This document shows positions 46,006-55,682 of a stretch of 64,000 bases of DNA, one piece after another; the stretch's first letter is position 1; the number at the start of each line of letters is the position of its first letter. The DNA is from Pseudomonadota bacterium (GTDB lineage: Bacteria > Bdellovibrionota > UBA1018 > CAIMNF01): assembly GCA_027491115.1 (NCBI GenBank), contig JAIXWV010000030.1, forward strand, positions 1 through 64,000. The letters run 5' to 3'. The translations under genes were made by a program, and so were the position numbers. The notes under the pieces were generated by a model that saw only the letters and a list, made by a program, of their open reading frames with translations, was not told where the DNA came from and searched no databases.

Positions 46006-47138
46006 AGGGATGGATCGATCTTTCTCGAATCACGTGAGGCTTCGGATCTTTCCGCCGGGGCACGCGCTCCAAAGGCATGTTCCTTCAGGTAACTCTTGGC
46101 ATCTTCAGCAACCCTTTGCAACTCACTCTTCTGGGCGCGGAGCAGCGCCAAGATCATCGCCGCATCCTCTTTGCTCTGACTCGCACTCTGTTCTTCGATG
46201 CTTCGCTCGAGAACTTCGAGCTCGCGGTGCTTCTGTTCGATCAAGTCATTGATGATCCGGGTTTCGTCGATTGCAGGAGCGGCAGGTTCGGCAGCCACCT
46301 GATTTTCTTCTTGCTCCACCGGTGAAAGCTCAATGTTGTCACCAGATGGGATTGTATAGGTTTCCTCTCCCACTCGATCCACCAGACGGTTCATCACTTC
46401 AATCGCTTGCTTGAGCTCCGACCGGATGATCTTGAACTCTGCACGGTGATTCTGAACTTGCTGGAGCGTGTCCCGAATGAGCTCCTCGGAGGTCTGGGTC
46501 TGGAGCTGGACATCGATGAGCTTCTCGTTCGACTCGGCAGCGTTCCGCTCGATACGCGAAATCTCGCCACGGTTCGAGTCCGAGTTCTTCTGCATACTCG
46601 AGATGGACGCCTTGATGTTCTCGATATCAGCGAGAACCTCGTTCTGCTTGGTGTTCATCAACTCAACAGTGGAAAGCGCCTTCATGCGGATTTCGATCTG
46701 TCGCTCAACGCGATCACAGAATGCACCGATCATCGAGAACATCTTATCCTGATAGAAGTTCTGATCAGCCTTCCGCTGTTCGTTCATGCGCACCTCGAGA
46801 TCTCGTGAATGCGCAGCCATGTCCTCAACCGCCTGCTGGGCCCTCTGGCTCTGCTGGTAGATTCCACGCATCGTGCTCTGAAGAATCTCAAAAGATGAGG
46901 TGATGGTGTTTTGCAACTGGGAGATCACCGGTTCAAGATGCCGATGAACCTCATCTGCAACAAACTGGGTGTTGATCTGATTCGGCTTCGAGTTTTTTTC
47001 GAGCTCCTCGATCCGGTTCAGCAAGTGCCTGTTCTGCACCTTAAGCGAGTTGATTTCCTGCTCGCGCACAGAAAGGCGCTGCTGGAGCAACTGGGGGTTG
47101 GCCGGGTTCGCGGGATTGGTTCCGTAATTCACAGACAT
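46002..47138 (-). CDS. Coiled-coil protein
   Basis: Heptad-rich, Q/E/N/K-rich, no TM helix. Confidence 0.65.
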   Translation of the reverse strand: MSVNYGTNPANPANPQLLQQRLSVREQEINSLKVQNRHLLNRIEELEKNSKPNQINTQFVADEVHRHLEPVISQLQNTITSSFEILQSTMRGIYQQSQRAQQAVEDMAAHSRDLEVRMNEQRKADQNFYQDKMFSMIGAFCDRVERQIEIRMKALSTVELMNTKQNEVLADIENIKASISSMQKNSDSNRGEISRIERNAAESNEKLIDVQLQTQTSEELIRDTLQQVQNHRAEFKIIRSELKQAIEVMNRLVDRVGEETYTIPSGDNIELSPVEQEENQVAAEPAAPAIDETRIINDLIEQKHRELEVLERSIEEQSASQSKEDAAMILALLRAQKSELQRVAEDAKSYLKEHAFGARAPAERSEASRDSRKIDPSL

Positions 47139-47205
47139 GGACTGGTCCCTCCGTAGACAGTCAGATCACCTAAATATCTTTTCACAGCGTGGATTCCGAG
47201 TCAAA

Positions 47206-48399
47206 ATGAACCTTATGCAGAGGTTCATAAAAAAGGTGACACGAACCGGGTTTTGCGCCATTTTTTTGTCACTTTCTGCCGTTGCCGCAACTCCCATCCC
47301 TCCTTGTCCGGAGGGTTCGGAACGTGAGTTCATTCCAAACCGGGAGCGCCCTCTCTGGGCCAGCTGCCGCGACGACGGGGGGCTCTACCAGGGGCTATTG
47401 TTCCAGTTCAGCTCCCAATCTGAGATCATCCGAATTGCTTCAGTGAAAAACTCCCTGCGCCACGGGAGGGAGATCCGCTTTGGGGCCCCCGGGACGATCG
47501 AAGAGCGTGATTACCGCGACGGGCACTTACATGGCACCTCCTTCATCCACAGATCTTCGGCACCGATCGGGCGCTCCATGCCGAAGACACTCTCCCGTGA
47601 AGACTGGGCTAGATTTGCACATCCCACACCTGAGTCTTTTTTGAAGGCCTGGCTTCAACAAGACCCGGACTCCACTCTTGAATTCAACGATGGGCGACTC
47701 GTGCGCGTGTTGGCTGGCAAGGTCGATTACCGGTTCCGCGTCAGCAAGGAAGGGCGGATTTACTCGATCAATCATCCGGACATGAAGAATCTCTTCTTTG
47801 TCGATCCGGAGCCGCTCTGGGACATGAATGCTGCCGACACCAAGTCATTGCTCAAACTGGGCTTTGGAAGTTGCAAGAAGTACGATGGCCCCCTTGGCCG
47901 CTACGGGAGGCATTACGATGTGCTTCTATTCAAGCGCGAATTGTCGGAAAGAAAACACCTCTCCCGACTGACAGAAATCCGCGAAAGAATGATGAGCTTT
48001 TGCGTTCCCGAAGACATCCGGAAGAACCTGGGTGTGCTCGAATGCCCAGCACTGCTCCCCGGGAGCATTCCACCAAACCCCTGCCTTCTGCCCATCAGCG
48101 ACCGCTTGCATGTCCCTTATGAACCGAAGTATTTCGCTTTTGAGTTCGCCCTGGGAAGGAAGCCCGAAGAATTCCACGAACTGATGAAAAAGAAGGGCGT
48201 GCTCCAGTTTGCCAGTCGTCCGGACCAAATGGAGAGCACCCTGCAGCTTTCAGACACGGCCGCGGTCATGTTGAAGAAAACCCCGTCTGGCATTTACTAC
48301 AAGTTTTACGAGAAGCAAAAGGACGGAAAGTTCATATTCAAGAATGCAGGAGACGATCCCAAGTCCTGGTGGGACTGGAAGCACATTCCCGGATTTTGA
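47206..48399 (+). CDS. Secreted hypothetical protein with MORN-like N-terminal segment
   Basis: Signal peptide AVAA; DGGLYQGLLFQF..., LRHGREIRFGAPGTIEERDYRDGHLHGTSF. Confidence 0.6.
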   Translation: MNLMQRFIKKVTRTGFCAIFLSLSAVAATPIPPCPEGSEREFIPNRERPLWASCRDDGGLYQGLLFQFSSQSEIIRIASVKNSLRHGREIRFGAPGTIEERDYRDGHLHGTSFIHRSSAPIGRSMPKTLSREDWARFAHPTPESFLKAWLQQDPDSTLEFNDGRLVRVLAGKVDYRFRVSKEGRIYSINHPDMKNLFFVDPEPLWDMNAADTKSLLKLGFGSCKKYDGPLGRYGRHYDVLLFKRELSERKHLSRLTEIRERMMSFCVPEDIRKNLGVLECPALLPGSIPPNPCLLPISDRLHVPYEPKYFAFEFALGRKPEEFHELMKKKGVLQFASRPDQMESTLQLSDTAAVMLKKTPSGIYYKFYEKQKDGKFIFKNAGDDPKSWWDWKHIPGF

Positions 48400-48405
48400 A
48401 TCCAA

Positions 48406-49149
48406 TCAAACCCAAGATCGAACTTGAGCACTCACCCAATCCGGATCATCCGTCGGAAGATCGTGGTTCGCTGTTTCGTGGACCCTGAGGTCCGCCTTGA
48501 AGTGCCGAGCTATGGACTCTGAGCAGCTGTAGTGAACCAAAGTGTCTCCCTTTGAGGTGAGCACCAATACCGGGATGGTGATTTGAGCCGGCGCCCGGAA
48601 ACGGACCGCTGCGAAAATCTGCGATGCCGCATCTCTCGGCCGGACGACCTTCGCAAATCCACCTTGCCAATCCGCACGCTTCTTTAAGTCGTCGCCCTTC
48701 AAGTTGGTCGTGATAGAAAGAATTCGCTCCTCCCGATTCCGGATGTTCCTCTCAAAAAAGAGAGAAAGGATCGTAGGAATGTTGGCGGGCTGCATCCGAC
48801 GAAAAAGGGGACTCAAGCCACCCACACTCGAATTGATCAACACGAGCTTTTTGTAGTCCGAGGGATAGCGCGAGGTCCAATTCATCGCCACCATTCCTCC
48901 AAGAGAAATGGCAAGCAAACACCAATCCCCCGAGGCAGAAAGCACCGACCATCTGGCGCGCAAGTCATCAACAATTCCATCGATTGAAGCGGGAGACAAT
49001 CGATCGGACTCAGTCCCGAAGCCCGCGAAATCGAGGGTGAACACCTTGGCTTGTGGGTCTTTTTCCCTGAGTCCAGCCTCGAATTGCGAGGCGAATTCGC
49101 CCCAATGACGCTGCTCCCGAACGAGACCTCTCAAAATCAACCAATTCAT
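48406..49149 (-). CDS. Alpha/beta hydrolase
   Basis: LAISLGGMVAMNWTSRYP nucleophile elbow; VLTSKGDTLVHYSCSESIARHF; NHDLPTDDP. Confidence 0.8.
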   Translation of the reverse strand: MNWLILRGLVREQRHWGEFASQFEAGLREKDPQAKVFTLDFAGFGTESDRLSPASIDGIVDDLRARWSVLSASGDWCLLAISLGGMVAMNWTSRYPSDYKKLVLINSSVGGLSPLFRRMQPANIPTILSLFFERNIRNREERILSITTNLKGDDLKKRADWQGGFAKVVRPRDAASQIFAAVRFRAPAQITIPVLVLTSKGDTLVHYSCSESIARHFKADLRVHETANHDLPTDDPDWVSAQVRSWV

Positions 49150-49170
49150 GCCGTTTGTTTAAATGATCAA

Positions 49171-49345
49171 GGCCCGGAACTCACGAAAATTCGTGCGCCC
49201 CGGGCCTCTTTCTGAGGAGGTGGTGGGTACAGCCTTTTTGCCCCGCCCTCGGCCTTTCGGCCCGTTCATCGGGGCAACTTGTTGGATCCGACCCCCCGGA
49301 CCCAAACTTGGCTCCTGTCCGCACACCTCCCAGACGGCGGACAGG
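49171..49345 (-). ncRNA. Putative structured RNA (4 hairpins plus long-range pairing/pseudoknot)
   Basis: Perfect or near-perfect stems at 49314-49322/49337-49345, 49282-49290/49297-49305, 49238-49244/49271-49277, 49171-49177/49200-49206; GGCC-GAAA-GGCC tetraloop on minus strand. Confidence 0.5.
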
Positions 49346-49360
49346 GTGAATTCAAATCTC

Positions 49361-49585
49361 TTACGCTGCGACCGTCGTCTTTTGACGGGCCATGTACGCC
49401 ACGTAATGATCGTACTTCTTCTCGAAATCCGGAACCTTTTGTCCGGCCTTACTGATCAAACCGAACTTGAACCATTCATAATGTTCATTACAAAAGGTGA
49501 ATCTGGCCTGGGGCTTTTTGCATCCCCCGCACTTGCAACCTTCTGCTCCCACTACTTCCATCACTGGCTTTTTACCTTTACCCAT
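49361..49585 (-). CDS. Small (74 aa) Cys/His-rich putative zinc-binding protein
   Basis: CKCGGCKKPQARFTFCNEHYEWFKFGLI; RBS-like AGGAGG upstream. Confidence 0.7.
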   Translation of the reverse strand: MGKGKKPVMEVVGAEGCKCGGCKKPQARFTFCNEHYEWFKFGLISKAGQKVPDFEKKYDHYVAYMARQKTTVAA

Positions 49586-49611
49586 ATGCTAGAACCTCCT
49601 CTACAAGGTAC

Positions 49612-49638
49612 CTATCGGTGCCCGGAGATAAAACTTGA
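49612..49638 (-). promoter_or_regulatory. Putative FliA-like promoter of the 74-aa gene
   Basis: Minus strand TCAA-N15-ACCGATAG versus TAAA-N15-GCCGATAA, about 25 nt upstream of ATG. Confidence 0.35.
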
Positions 49639-49693
49639 GTAAAATATTCAGGAATTAGCCCAGGATATCGTAATCATTAATTAAATTAACAAC

Positions 49694-51550
49694 TCAGGCG
49701 CGGGCGCCAGGAGAGGTCTGGGCGGGTCCCTCGAAGCGACTTTGCAGGGTGTGGTGGATCTCCACAAATCGCTTGGGCAAGCGATCCCTCAGGCGCTCAA
49801 TCAACTCGCTCTGAAGCCGCAGCTCCTGGGACCACTCCTCACGGTCAATCTTCGAAACCGCACGAAATCGTTCTTCGCCAAGGTTGAGCCCGGACCAATT
49901 CAAGTCACCGAATTCGGGAACCAAGCCAATTTCCGTGTCCACACCCTTGGCGGTACCATTGACTCGGCCGATGATCCACTCGAGGACTCGCATGTTCTCG
50001 CCGTAGCCGGGCCACATGAATTTCCCGTCAGCGCCCTTACGGAACCAATTGACGCCGAAAATCTTTGGCGGATGGGTCACGCCCTTGCCGATCTTGAGCC
50101 AATGATCGAAGTAATCACCCATGTGGTAACCACAAAATGGGAGCATCGCAAACGGGTCGCGCCGAACCTGCCCCACCGCGCCGACGGCGGCTGCAGTGGT
50201 CTCGGAGCCTATGGTCGCCGCCCAATAAACGCCGTGCTCCCAACCCTTTGGCTCAACCACCAAGGGAACGGTTGTTCCCCGGCGTCCGCCGAAAATGAAT
50301 GCACTGATCGGAACCCCTTCCGGATTTTCCCATTGGGCGTCCACCGATGGACACTGACTTGCCGGAGCGGTAAAGCGCGCGTTGGGATGCGCTGCCTTGC
50401 GCCCGGTGTCCTTGGCAATCGCCGGAGTCCACTCGTGTCCCTGCCAATCGATGAGGCGCTCAGGTGGAGTGTCAGAGAGCCCCTCCCACCAGACATCTCC
50501 GTCTTCGGTCAGAGCCACATTGGTGAAGATGGTATTCTTTGAAATGGTCCGAATTGCGTTCTCATTCGTACGGAGCGATGTTCCCGGTGCGACACCGAAG
50601 TATCCGGCCTCCGGATTGATAGCGTGCAACCTGCCGTCTTTTCCTGGCTTGATCCAGGCAATGTCATCACCAATTGTCGTGATCTTCCATCCATTCAGCG
50701 CCTTGGGCGGAATCAACATGGCGAAATTGGTTTTTCCACAAGCACTCGGGAAAGCTGCAGCAACGTAGGTTTTCTTTCCCTCGGGACTCTCGGCACCGAG
50801 GATCAACATGTGCTCAGCAAGCCACCCTTCTTGCTTGCCCATCCAAGAAGCAATCCGCAGCGCGAAGCACTTTTTCCCGAGCAAGGCGTTTCCGCCGTAG
50901 CCGCTGCCGTAAGAAATAATGGTTTTTTCTTCAGGAAAGTGGGTGATGTACTTGGTTTCCTTGTTGCAAGGCCAAGCCACATCCTTCTGTCCCGGCTCGA
51001 GTGGGGCACCCACGGTGTGAAGACAGCGAACGAAGTCGCGGTCACCCAAAGCATCGAGCACGCGACGACCCATGCGGGTCATGATTCGCATATTCACCAC
51101 GACGTAAGCCGAGTCTGAAATCTCTACGCCAATTTGCGAGATCGGAGATCCGATCGGCCCCATCGAGAAAGGGATCACATACATCGTGCGGCCACGCATG
51201 CACCCCTTGAGGAGAGGATTCAGGGTCTTCTTCATCTCGGCCGGATCCATCCAATTGTTGTTGGGGCCGGCGTCTCCCTTTTCGGGCGTGCAAACATACG
51301 TGCGGTCTTCAACCCGGGCCACATCGGATGCGTCCGAACGGGCAAGAAAACTTCCCGGGCGCTTCTCAGCATTCAAGCGATGCAGGGTTCCCGCTTCGAC
51401 CATCTCTTCACAAAGACGGTGGTACTCCTCCTCGGAACCATCACAAAAGTAAACGCGAGCCGGCTCGGTCAATGCGACGGTCTCTTTAACCCAACGCTTG
51501 AGCCCCTCATTTTTTACGAATTCCGGGAAGGAAATGTCGAAATTTTGCAT
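49694..51550 (-). CDS. pckG: Phosphoenolpyruvate carboxykinase (GTP)
   Basis: [72 protein letters not shown]. Confidence 0.97.
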   Translation of the reverse strand: MQNFDISFPEFVKNEGLKRWVKETVALTEPARVYFCDGSEEEYHRLCEEMVEAGTLHRLNAEKRPGSFLARSDASDVARVEDRTYVCTPEKGDAGPNNNWMDPAEMKKTLNPLLKGCMRGRTMYVIPFSMGPIGSPISQIGVEISDSAYVVVNMRIMTRMGRRVLDALGDRDFVRCLHTVGAPLEPGQKDVAWPCNKETKYITHFPEEKTIISYGSGYGGNALLGKKCFALRIASWMGKQEGWLAEHMLILGAESPEGKKTYVAAAFPSACGKTNFAMLIPPKALNGWKITTIGDDIAWIKPGKDGRLHAINPEAGYFGVAPGTSLRTNENAIRTISKNTIFTNVALTEDGDVWWEGLSDTPPERLIDWQGHEWTPAIAKDTGRKAAHPNARFTAPASQCPSVDAQWENPEGVPISAFIFGGRRGTTVPLVVEPKGWEHGVYWAATIGSETTAAAVGAVGQVRRDPFAMLPFCGYHMGDYFDHWLKIGKGVTHPPKIFGVNWFRKGADGKFMWPGYGENMRVLEWIIGRVNGTAKGVDTEIGLVPEFGDLNWSGLNLGEERFRAVSKIDREEWSQELRLQSELIERLRDRLPKRFVEIHHTLQSRFEGPAQTSPGARA

Positions 51551-51614
51551 AGGTAAGGGTTACAACCATTCGGCGCGAGCGTCAACCGATTGAACCCCGG
51601 GCTGAAGCCCCGCA

Positions 51615-53144
51615 TCACGGCGTGTTTTGGGCCGCAAAATTGACGACGATGCCGTCCAAGGCCGCGCGGGCAGAGGTGGAGCTCATGCTCCCCTCGGTGA
51701 AGACCACAAAGGGTTCCAGCGCGCCCCCGGGAGTGGACTCAAAGTAACCGGCGAGATTATGAATTCCTGTCAGAGTTCCGGTTTTAGCGTGGATCTTTCC
51801 GGACGTGTAAGAGGAGGCCGAAAGCACGGGCCGGGTTCTGAGAGTTCCACTCACACCCGCCACCGCCAAAGTGGCGTAAAAGTCGGCAAAATACGGCATA
51901 CCCCGCATGCCCGAAAGAAACCCGTAGAGCACGTCGGGGCGGAGACGGTTGCGTAGATCGAGGCCCGATCCGTCGGCAAACACCACCCCTTCGAGCTGGG
52001 CCGGTTCAACCAGAAGTTCACGAACCCCCTCGGTCAGGACCTCGGCCCCGGGACGTCCGGTCGCCCACTCGAGCTCATGAAACACCCGGTCCATGATGCC
52101 GTTGATGCTGCGCTGAACGGCAACTGTGAGGATGCTCAGGAGCGGTTCCGACGACAAATCCTCATTAATTTCTTCCACTTCCCCCGAGGCTTGCTGCCCA
52201 ACCGAATTGGCAACGATCGCAACCCCGCGACTCTCAAGCGCCCGGACGAACAACTCTTCGAGCCAAGCAGCCCCCGCGTGGACCGGAAGATCAAAATACA
52301 AAGTTCCACGCCCGATGAATCCCGAAATCACATAGGCTCGAATACGTCCGATCGCGTCGGTTTCCGGAGTGATCGAAACCGAATTCCTTCCACTCCGGGA
52401 TTTGTACACGCGCACCTTGAGCGGCACCCGCACTCCATGTGTGATCCAGCGGGCTTTTCCAGCAGAAACTGCCACAGTTCCGCAGTTTCCATTCGACTGG
52501 AAGGAAGTTTGCATCATGGCCATACACTCAAGCTTCCAAGAATCCCTCCACCCGGCGGGCCGAGGAATCCGATCCAACTCAGGACGAAGGGAGTCAATCC
52601 GAACCGGTCCCGACAGAGTCCGCACCCCTCGGGCCAAGAGGCCCTCAATCAGCTTTTGAAACCTGGGCTCATCCACCTGTTCCACAAACCTGGGTCGGAG
52701 GTCCCCCTCTGAAATGGTGGCAAAGGTCCCATTTGACCAGGTGGGATCACCAGACACCGAGAACCTCACCGACGAAAGGACTCCCGCCCGGGAGTCAAAC
52801 TTAGCCTGGAATCGGTTTTCAAACCTGTAGTCCGCGCCGAGATGCCGAAGGGCCAGGGCTGCGGTGATCATCTTTTCGGTGGAGGCGGGCAACATGGGGG
52901 TGGCAGCATTTTTTGCGAGCGCCTCCCGACCTTTCATCTGGATGCCAAGCTTCAAACCCTTCAGTTCCGGGTGGCGCGCAAAATACGCCTCCCATTTCAT
53001 GGGGCCGGTTACGGACTCGAACTCAACAGACTGCGTGACCGGTGACTCAGGCAGATCGAGGGTCCGGTTGGTCAGCCGGGTTTCGGCCGAAGCCCCCACC
53101 GCCCATAAAACTCCAACCCACCCTAAAATCTTGAACCACTGCAT
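51615..53144 (-). CDS. dacB: D-alanyl-D-alanine carboxypeptidase/endopeptidase (PBP4 family)
   Basis: MLPASTEKMITAALALRHLG (SxxK), FADGSGLDLRNR, GKIHAKTGTLTGIHNLAGY. Confidence 0.93.
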   Translation of the reverse strand: MQWFKILGWVGVLWAVGASAETRLTNRTLDLPESPVTQSVEFESVTGPMKWEAYFARHPELKGLKLGIQMKGREALAKNAATPMLPASTEKMITAALALRHLGADYRFENRFQAKFDSRAGVLSSVRFSVSGDPTWSNGTFATISEGDLRPRFVEQVDEPRFQKLIEGLLARGVRTLSGPVRIDSLRPELDRIPRPAGWRDSWKLECMAMMQTSFQSNGNCGTVAVSAGKARWITHGVRVPLKVRVYKSRSGRNSVSITPETDAIGRIRAYVISGFIGRGTLYFDLPVHAGAAWLEELFVRALESRGVAIVANSVGQQASGEVEEINEDLSSEPLLSILTVAVQRSINGIMDRVFHELEWATGRPGAEVLTEGVRELLVEPAQLEGVVFADGSGLDLRNRLRPDVLYGFLSGMRGMPYFADFYATLAVAGVSGTLRTRPVLSASSYTSGKIHAKTGTLTGIHNLAGYFESTPGGALEPFVVFTEGSMSSTSARAALDGIVVNFAAQNTP

Positions 53145-53259
53145 CTTGAACCCCCCGAGGAACCTAGCAAAGAGGTTCCTGGATTTCTATCGAAAATTGC
53201 CGGCCGCGTCGGACTCATTTTTTTTGTCGGACGGACCGCTTTGGGTTAATCTATGACCC

Positions 53260-53499
53260 ATGACTCCCGAAATGAAAATTCAAGTGAGAGGTTTGACCAT
53301 TGTGGGCTTGATGCTCGGTGCTGCCGCCATCATCCTCACGGTCTTCATCTACGACATGTCCGAGAACGCCCTCATGGGAGCTTCAGCCAAGTACAAGCCT
53401 GTGATTCCGGCCACTGCCCCGACAGACATCACTCGCGCACCCCAGTGCGCTCCGGGCTATGGCACCCCTTGGGTGGGCTGTCAGAACCTGGCCCGCTGA
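53260..53499 (+). CDS. Small membrane protein
   Basis: One TM helix LTIVGLMLGAAAIILTVFIYDM; two Cys in C-terminal tail. Confidence 0.5.
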   Translation: MTPEMKIQVRGLTIVGLMLGAAAIILTVFIYDMSENALMGASAKYKPVIPATAPTDITRAPQCAPGYGTPWVGCQNLAR

Positions 53500-53508
53500 T
53501 CCGACTTC

Positions 53509-54546
53509 ATGAACCCCGGAGCCAGGAACCGCGAAACGCTTCAAGTCGTTTTTTTGCTAGGTCTGGTTTTGGGATTGGTCTCGATCTTTTTTTTCACACC
53601 CTCTCTACGCCCCGCATCCTTTTTAACTCTGATCACTGTGTTGTTCCTGGGGCCGCCGGTACGCATCCTTCAGTCTCGGGGTGTGCCCAAATGGGCCTCA
53701 ATTCTGGGCCTTTACTTGCTGGTCTCCCTCGCGTTCTTATTGGGCGTAAACCAACTCATCCAGACCTTGAAACTCCAGTGGACGAACCTGATCGATGTGC
53801 TGCCCACGCTGGGTGCAGCGGCTCTGGATCGTCTAGCGGGTCTCGAAACCCGCCTGCAAGACGCACTCAATCTGGACCTGAACTTCGGACTGAGGGGCCG
53901 GATCACCGATTCGGGTACCCGCCTCAGGGATTGGGCAATCACCCACCTTCCCAGCATGCTCGGCGACCTCGCTTCAGCGATGATGCTGGCCCCGATTTTT
54001 TCGTTCTTCATTTTGAAAGACGGAAGCGAAATGCGCCTCCAGCTTGAGAAGCTGATTCCCTCGAGTTATTCAAAGAATACCCTTGTCGTGATCGACAAGA
54101 TCTCCGCCTCAATCGGGAAATTCCTGCGCGCAAAAATGATCGAAGCGCTCCTCGTCGGAACACTGGTTTATGTCGGACTCAGGCTAATTGACGCCCCCTT
54201 TGGTGGCGTGTTTGCCGTGATCGCCGGAGTCACCAACATCATCCCTTATCTGGGGCCAATCCTCGGAGTGATTCCTCCCGCGTTAGTTCTGGGGTTCCAG
54301 GATCCACCCACCAACCTCTTTCCCATGCTCTTGGTCTTTTTGGTCGCCAACGCAATCGACATGATCCTGATTTTTCCGGTGTTTGTTGCTCGACTCGTGA
54401 ACCTGAGCCCACTCAGCCTGTTGGCCTCGGTGGCGGTGGGACAAGAGCTTTACGGCGTGATCGGAATGCTCATCGCAGTCCCCCTCGCGTCAGCCTTGAA
54501 GATCATCGTAAAAGAACTGATCGAGATCTTGTATCAGGCCCAGTGA
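53509..54546 (+). CDS. AI-2E family transporter
   Basis: NIIPYLGPILGVIPPALVLGF, LSPLSLLASVAVGQELYGVIGMLIAVPLASALKII. Confidence 0.88.
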   Translation: MNPGARNRETLQVVFLLGLVLGLVSIFFFTPSLRPASFLTLITVLFLGPPVRILQSRGVPKWASILGLYLLVSLAFLLGVNQLIQTLKLQWTNLIDVLPTLGAAALDRLAGLETRLQDALNLDLNFGLRGRITDSGTRLRDWAITHLPSMLGDLASAMMLAPIFSFFILKDGSEMRLQLEKLIPSSYSKNTLVVIDKISASIGKFLRAKMIEALLVGTLVYVGLRLIDAPFGGVFAVIAGVTNIIPYLGPILGVIPPALVLGFQDPPTNLFPMLLVFLVANAIDMILIFPVFVARLVNLSPLSLLASVAVGQELYGVIGMLIAVPLASALKIIVKELIEILYQAQ

Positions 54547-55142
54547 AAACTCTTTTTCACAAAGACCAACACGGCCATGCCCACAATGAGACCCAAAAAG
54601 GTGACATACGCTTCCATCGCGCGGTTTTCGTTGGCGAGAGGCAATGAGAATCGATAAACCTCGGGATCCGGATTCACACGCTCGAGCTCGGCTCTTGGCG
54701 CAGGAGTCAGTGCGGGAATGAACCGGGGCACGAGCTTTTTATACTCAAAATAGACGGGCCCGAAGTATTCCTCGGTTCCGAGCTTGAGCTCTTCATGTTC
54801 GATGACATAGTGATAGTTTAGGAAGAAAACGACCGACATGACCGCGGCGAGGGCCCATGCGCCCACACTCATCGTGGCTCCGAGAACCATGATGAACCTC
54901 CCCAGGTAGAGCGGATTCCTGGTAAATGAGTAAGGGCCTCCGACAGCCAGCTTCTTTTCTTTGCGAAGAAAACCGCTCGCCCAATAGCGAAGCGTCGCAC
55001 CGGCAAAACAGACCACCGTCCCGAAGACCTGAGGGTACTGGCGGGCGCTGAGGATCAACAAAAAGAAAAAAAACCAGTCGATCTGGAAACGCCTGCGGCC
55101 GGAGAAAAATCTCCGGAGTGCCGGATTCGAAAGAAGATTCAT
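54534..55142 (-). CDS. Isoprenylcysteine carboxyl methyltransferase-like membrane protein
   Basis: GGPYSFTRNPLYLGRFIMVLGATMSVG, NYHYVIEHEELKLGTEEYFGPVYFEYKKLVPRFIP. Confidence 0.8.
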   Translation of the reverse strand: MNLLSNPALRRFFSGRRRFQIDWFFFFLLILSARQYPQVFGTVVCFAGATLRYWASGFLRKEKKLAVGGPYSFTRNPLYLGRFIMVLGATMSVGAWALAAVMSVVFFLNYHYVIEHEELKLGTEEYFGPVYFEYKKLVPRFIPALTPAPRAELERVNPDPEVYRFSLPLANENRAMEAYVTFLGLIVGMAVLVFVKKSFHWA

Positions 55143-55201
55143 GGGAGGGATCCTAAAAGACACCCCGCCCGCTGGCAAGTCGTTTCAGACTCAAGCTGAC
55201 C

Positions 55202-55576
55202 TTAGGCGAGCTTCTGGTCGTAACGCTTTTGCTCGCGCTCCCGGACTTCGGCACCTTCCAAACTCAGGCGGGTCCAGGGAATCGCAATCAAGCGCTTTTC
55301 TTCGATGGGCTCCTCGGTCTCTTCGCAGATTCCGTAGGTGCCGGCTTCCATACGAGCCAAAGCATCGTCAATTTCTTTGATCTTTGCGAGAAGCTTGTCA
55401 CGCTGATTCAGCGCTTGGGTCTGGCTGATGTGAGCAGAAGCCAGGTCCGCCTCGTCTCCGACCATCTCTGTGGCCAAAGAGGGATTCAGGGCTTCCAGTC
55501 CGTTCAGGGTTTCTTGTCTCGTCTTGAGAAGTTTTACCCTGCATTCTTCGTACAATTTCTGCCTTTGTTGTCCCAT
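55202..55576 (-). CDS. DksA/TraR family protein with degenerate (cysteine-poor) zinc finger
   Basis: RMEAGTYGICEETEEPIEEKRLIAIPWTRLSLEGAEVRERE. Confidence 0.82.
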   Translation of the reverse strand: MGQQRQKLYEECRVKLLKTRQETLNGLEALNPSLATEMVGDEADLASAHISQTQALNQRDKLLAKIKEIDDALARMEAGTYGICEETEEPIEEKRLIAIPWTRLSLEGAEVREREQKRYDQKLA

Positions 55577-55599
55577 ACCACCCAATCCTCCCGCCCCCC

Positions 55600-55628
55600 A
55601 TCATAGTGGGCGATTCAAGCTTTTACAA
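55600..55628 (-). promoter_or_regulatory. Putative sigma-70 promoter of degenerate-DksA gene
   Basis: Minus strand TTGTAA-N17-TATGAT. Confidence 0.5.
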
Positions 55629-55682
55629 TTCTACACAAGGGGATTTTAAAATGTCAGGAGTGTTTTTTTTGACACGTGGGCT

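Noticed and set aside
49171-49345. Identity of the structured RNA as 6S RNA, SRP RNA, tmRNA or RNase P RNA
   Set aside because: Hallmark conserved motifs of these families were not seen, and the multi-hairpin pseudoknot layout differs from 6S.
49163-49642. 159-aa plus-strand ORF across the structured intergenic region
   Set aside because: Spans the putative RNA and runs antisense to the 74-aa gene; composition not protein-like and no supporting RBS.
53181-53200. TTCGATAG upstream of dacB as FliA-like promoter
   Set aside because: No TAAA-like element at the 15-nt spacing.
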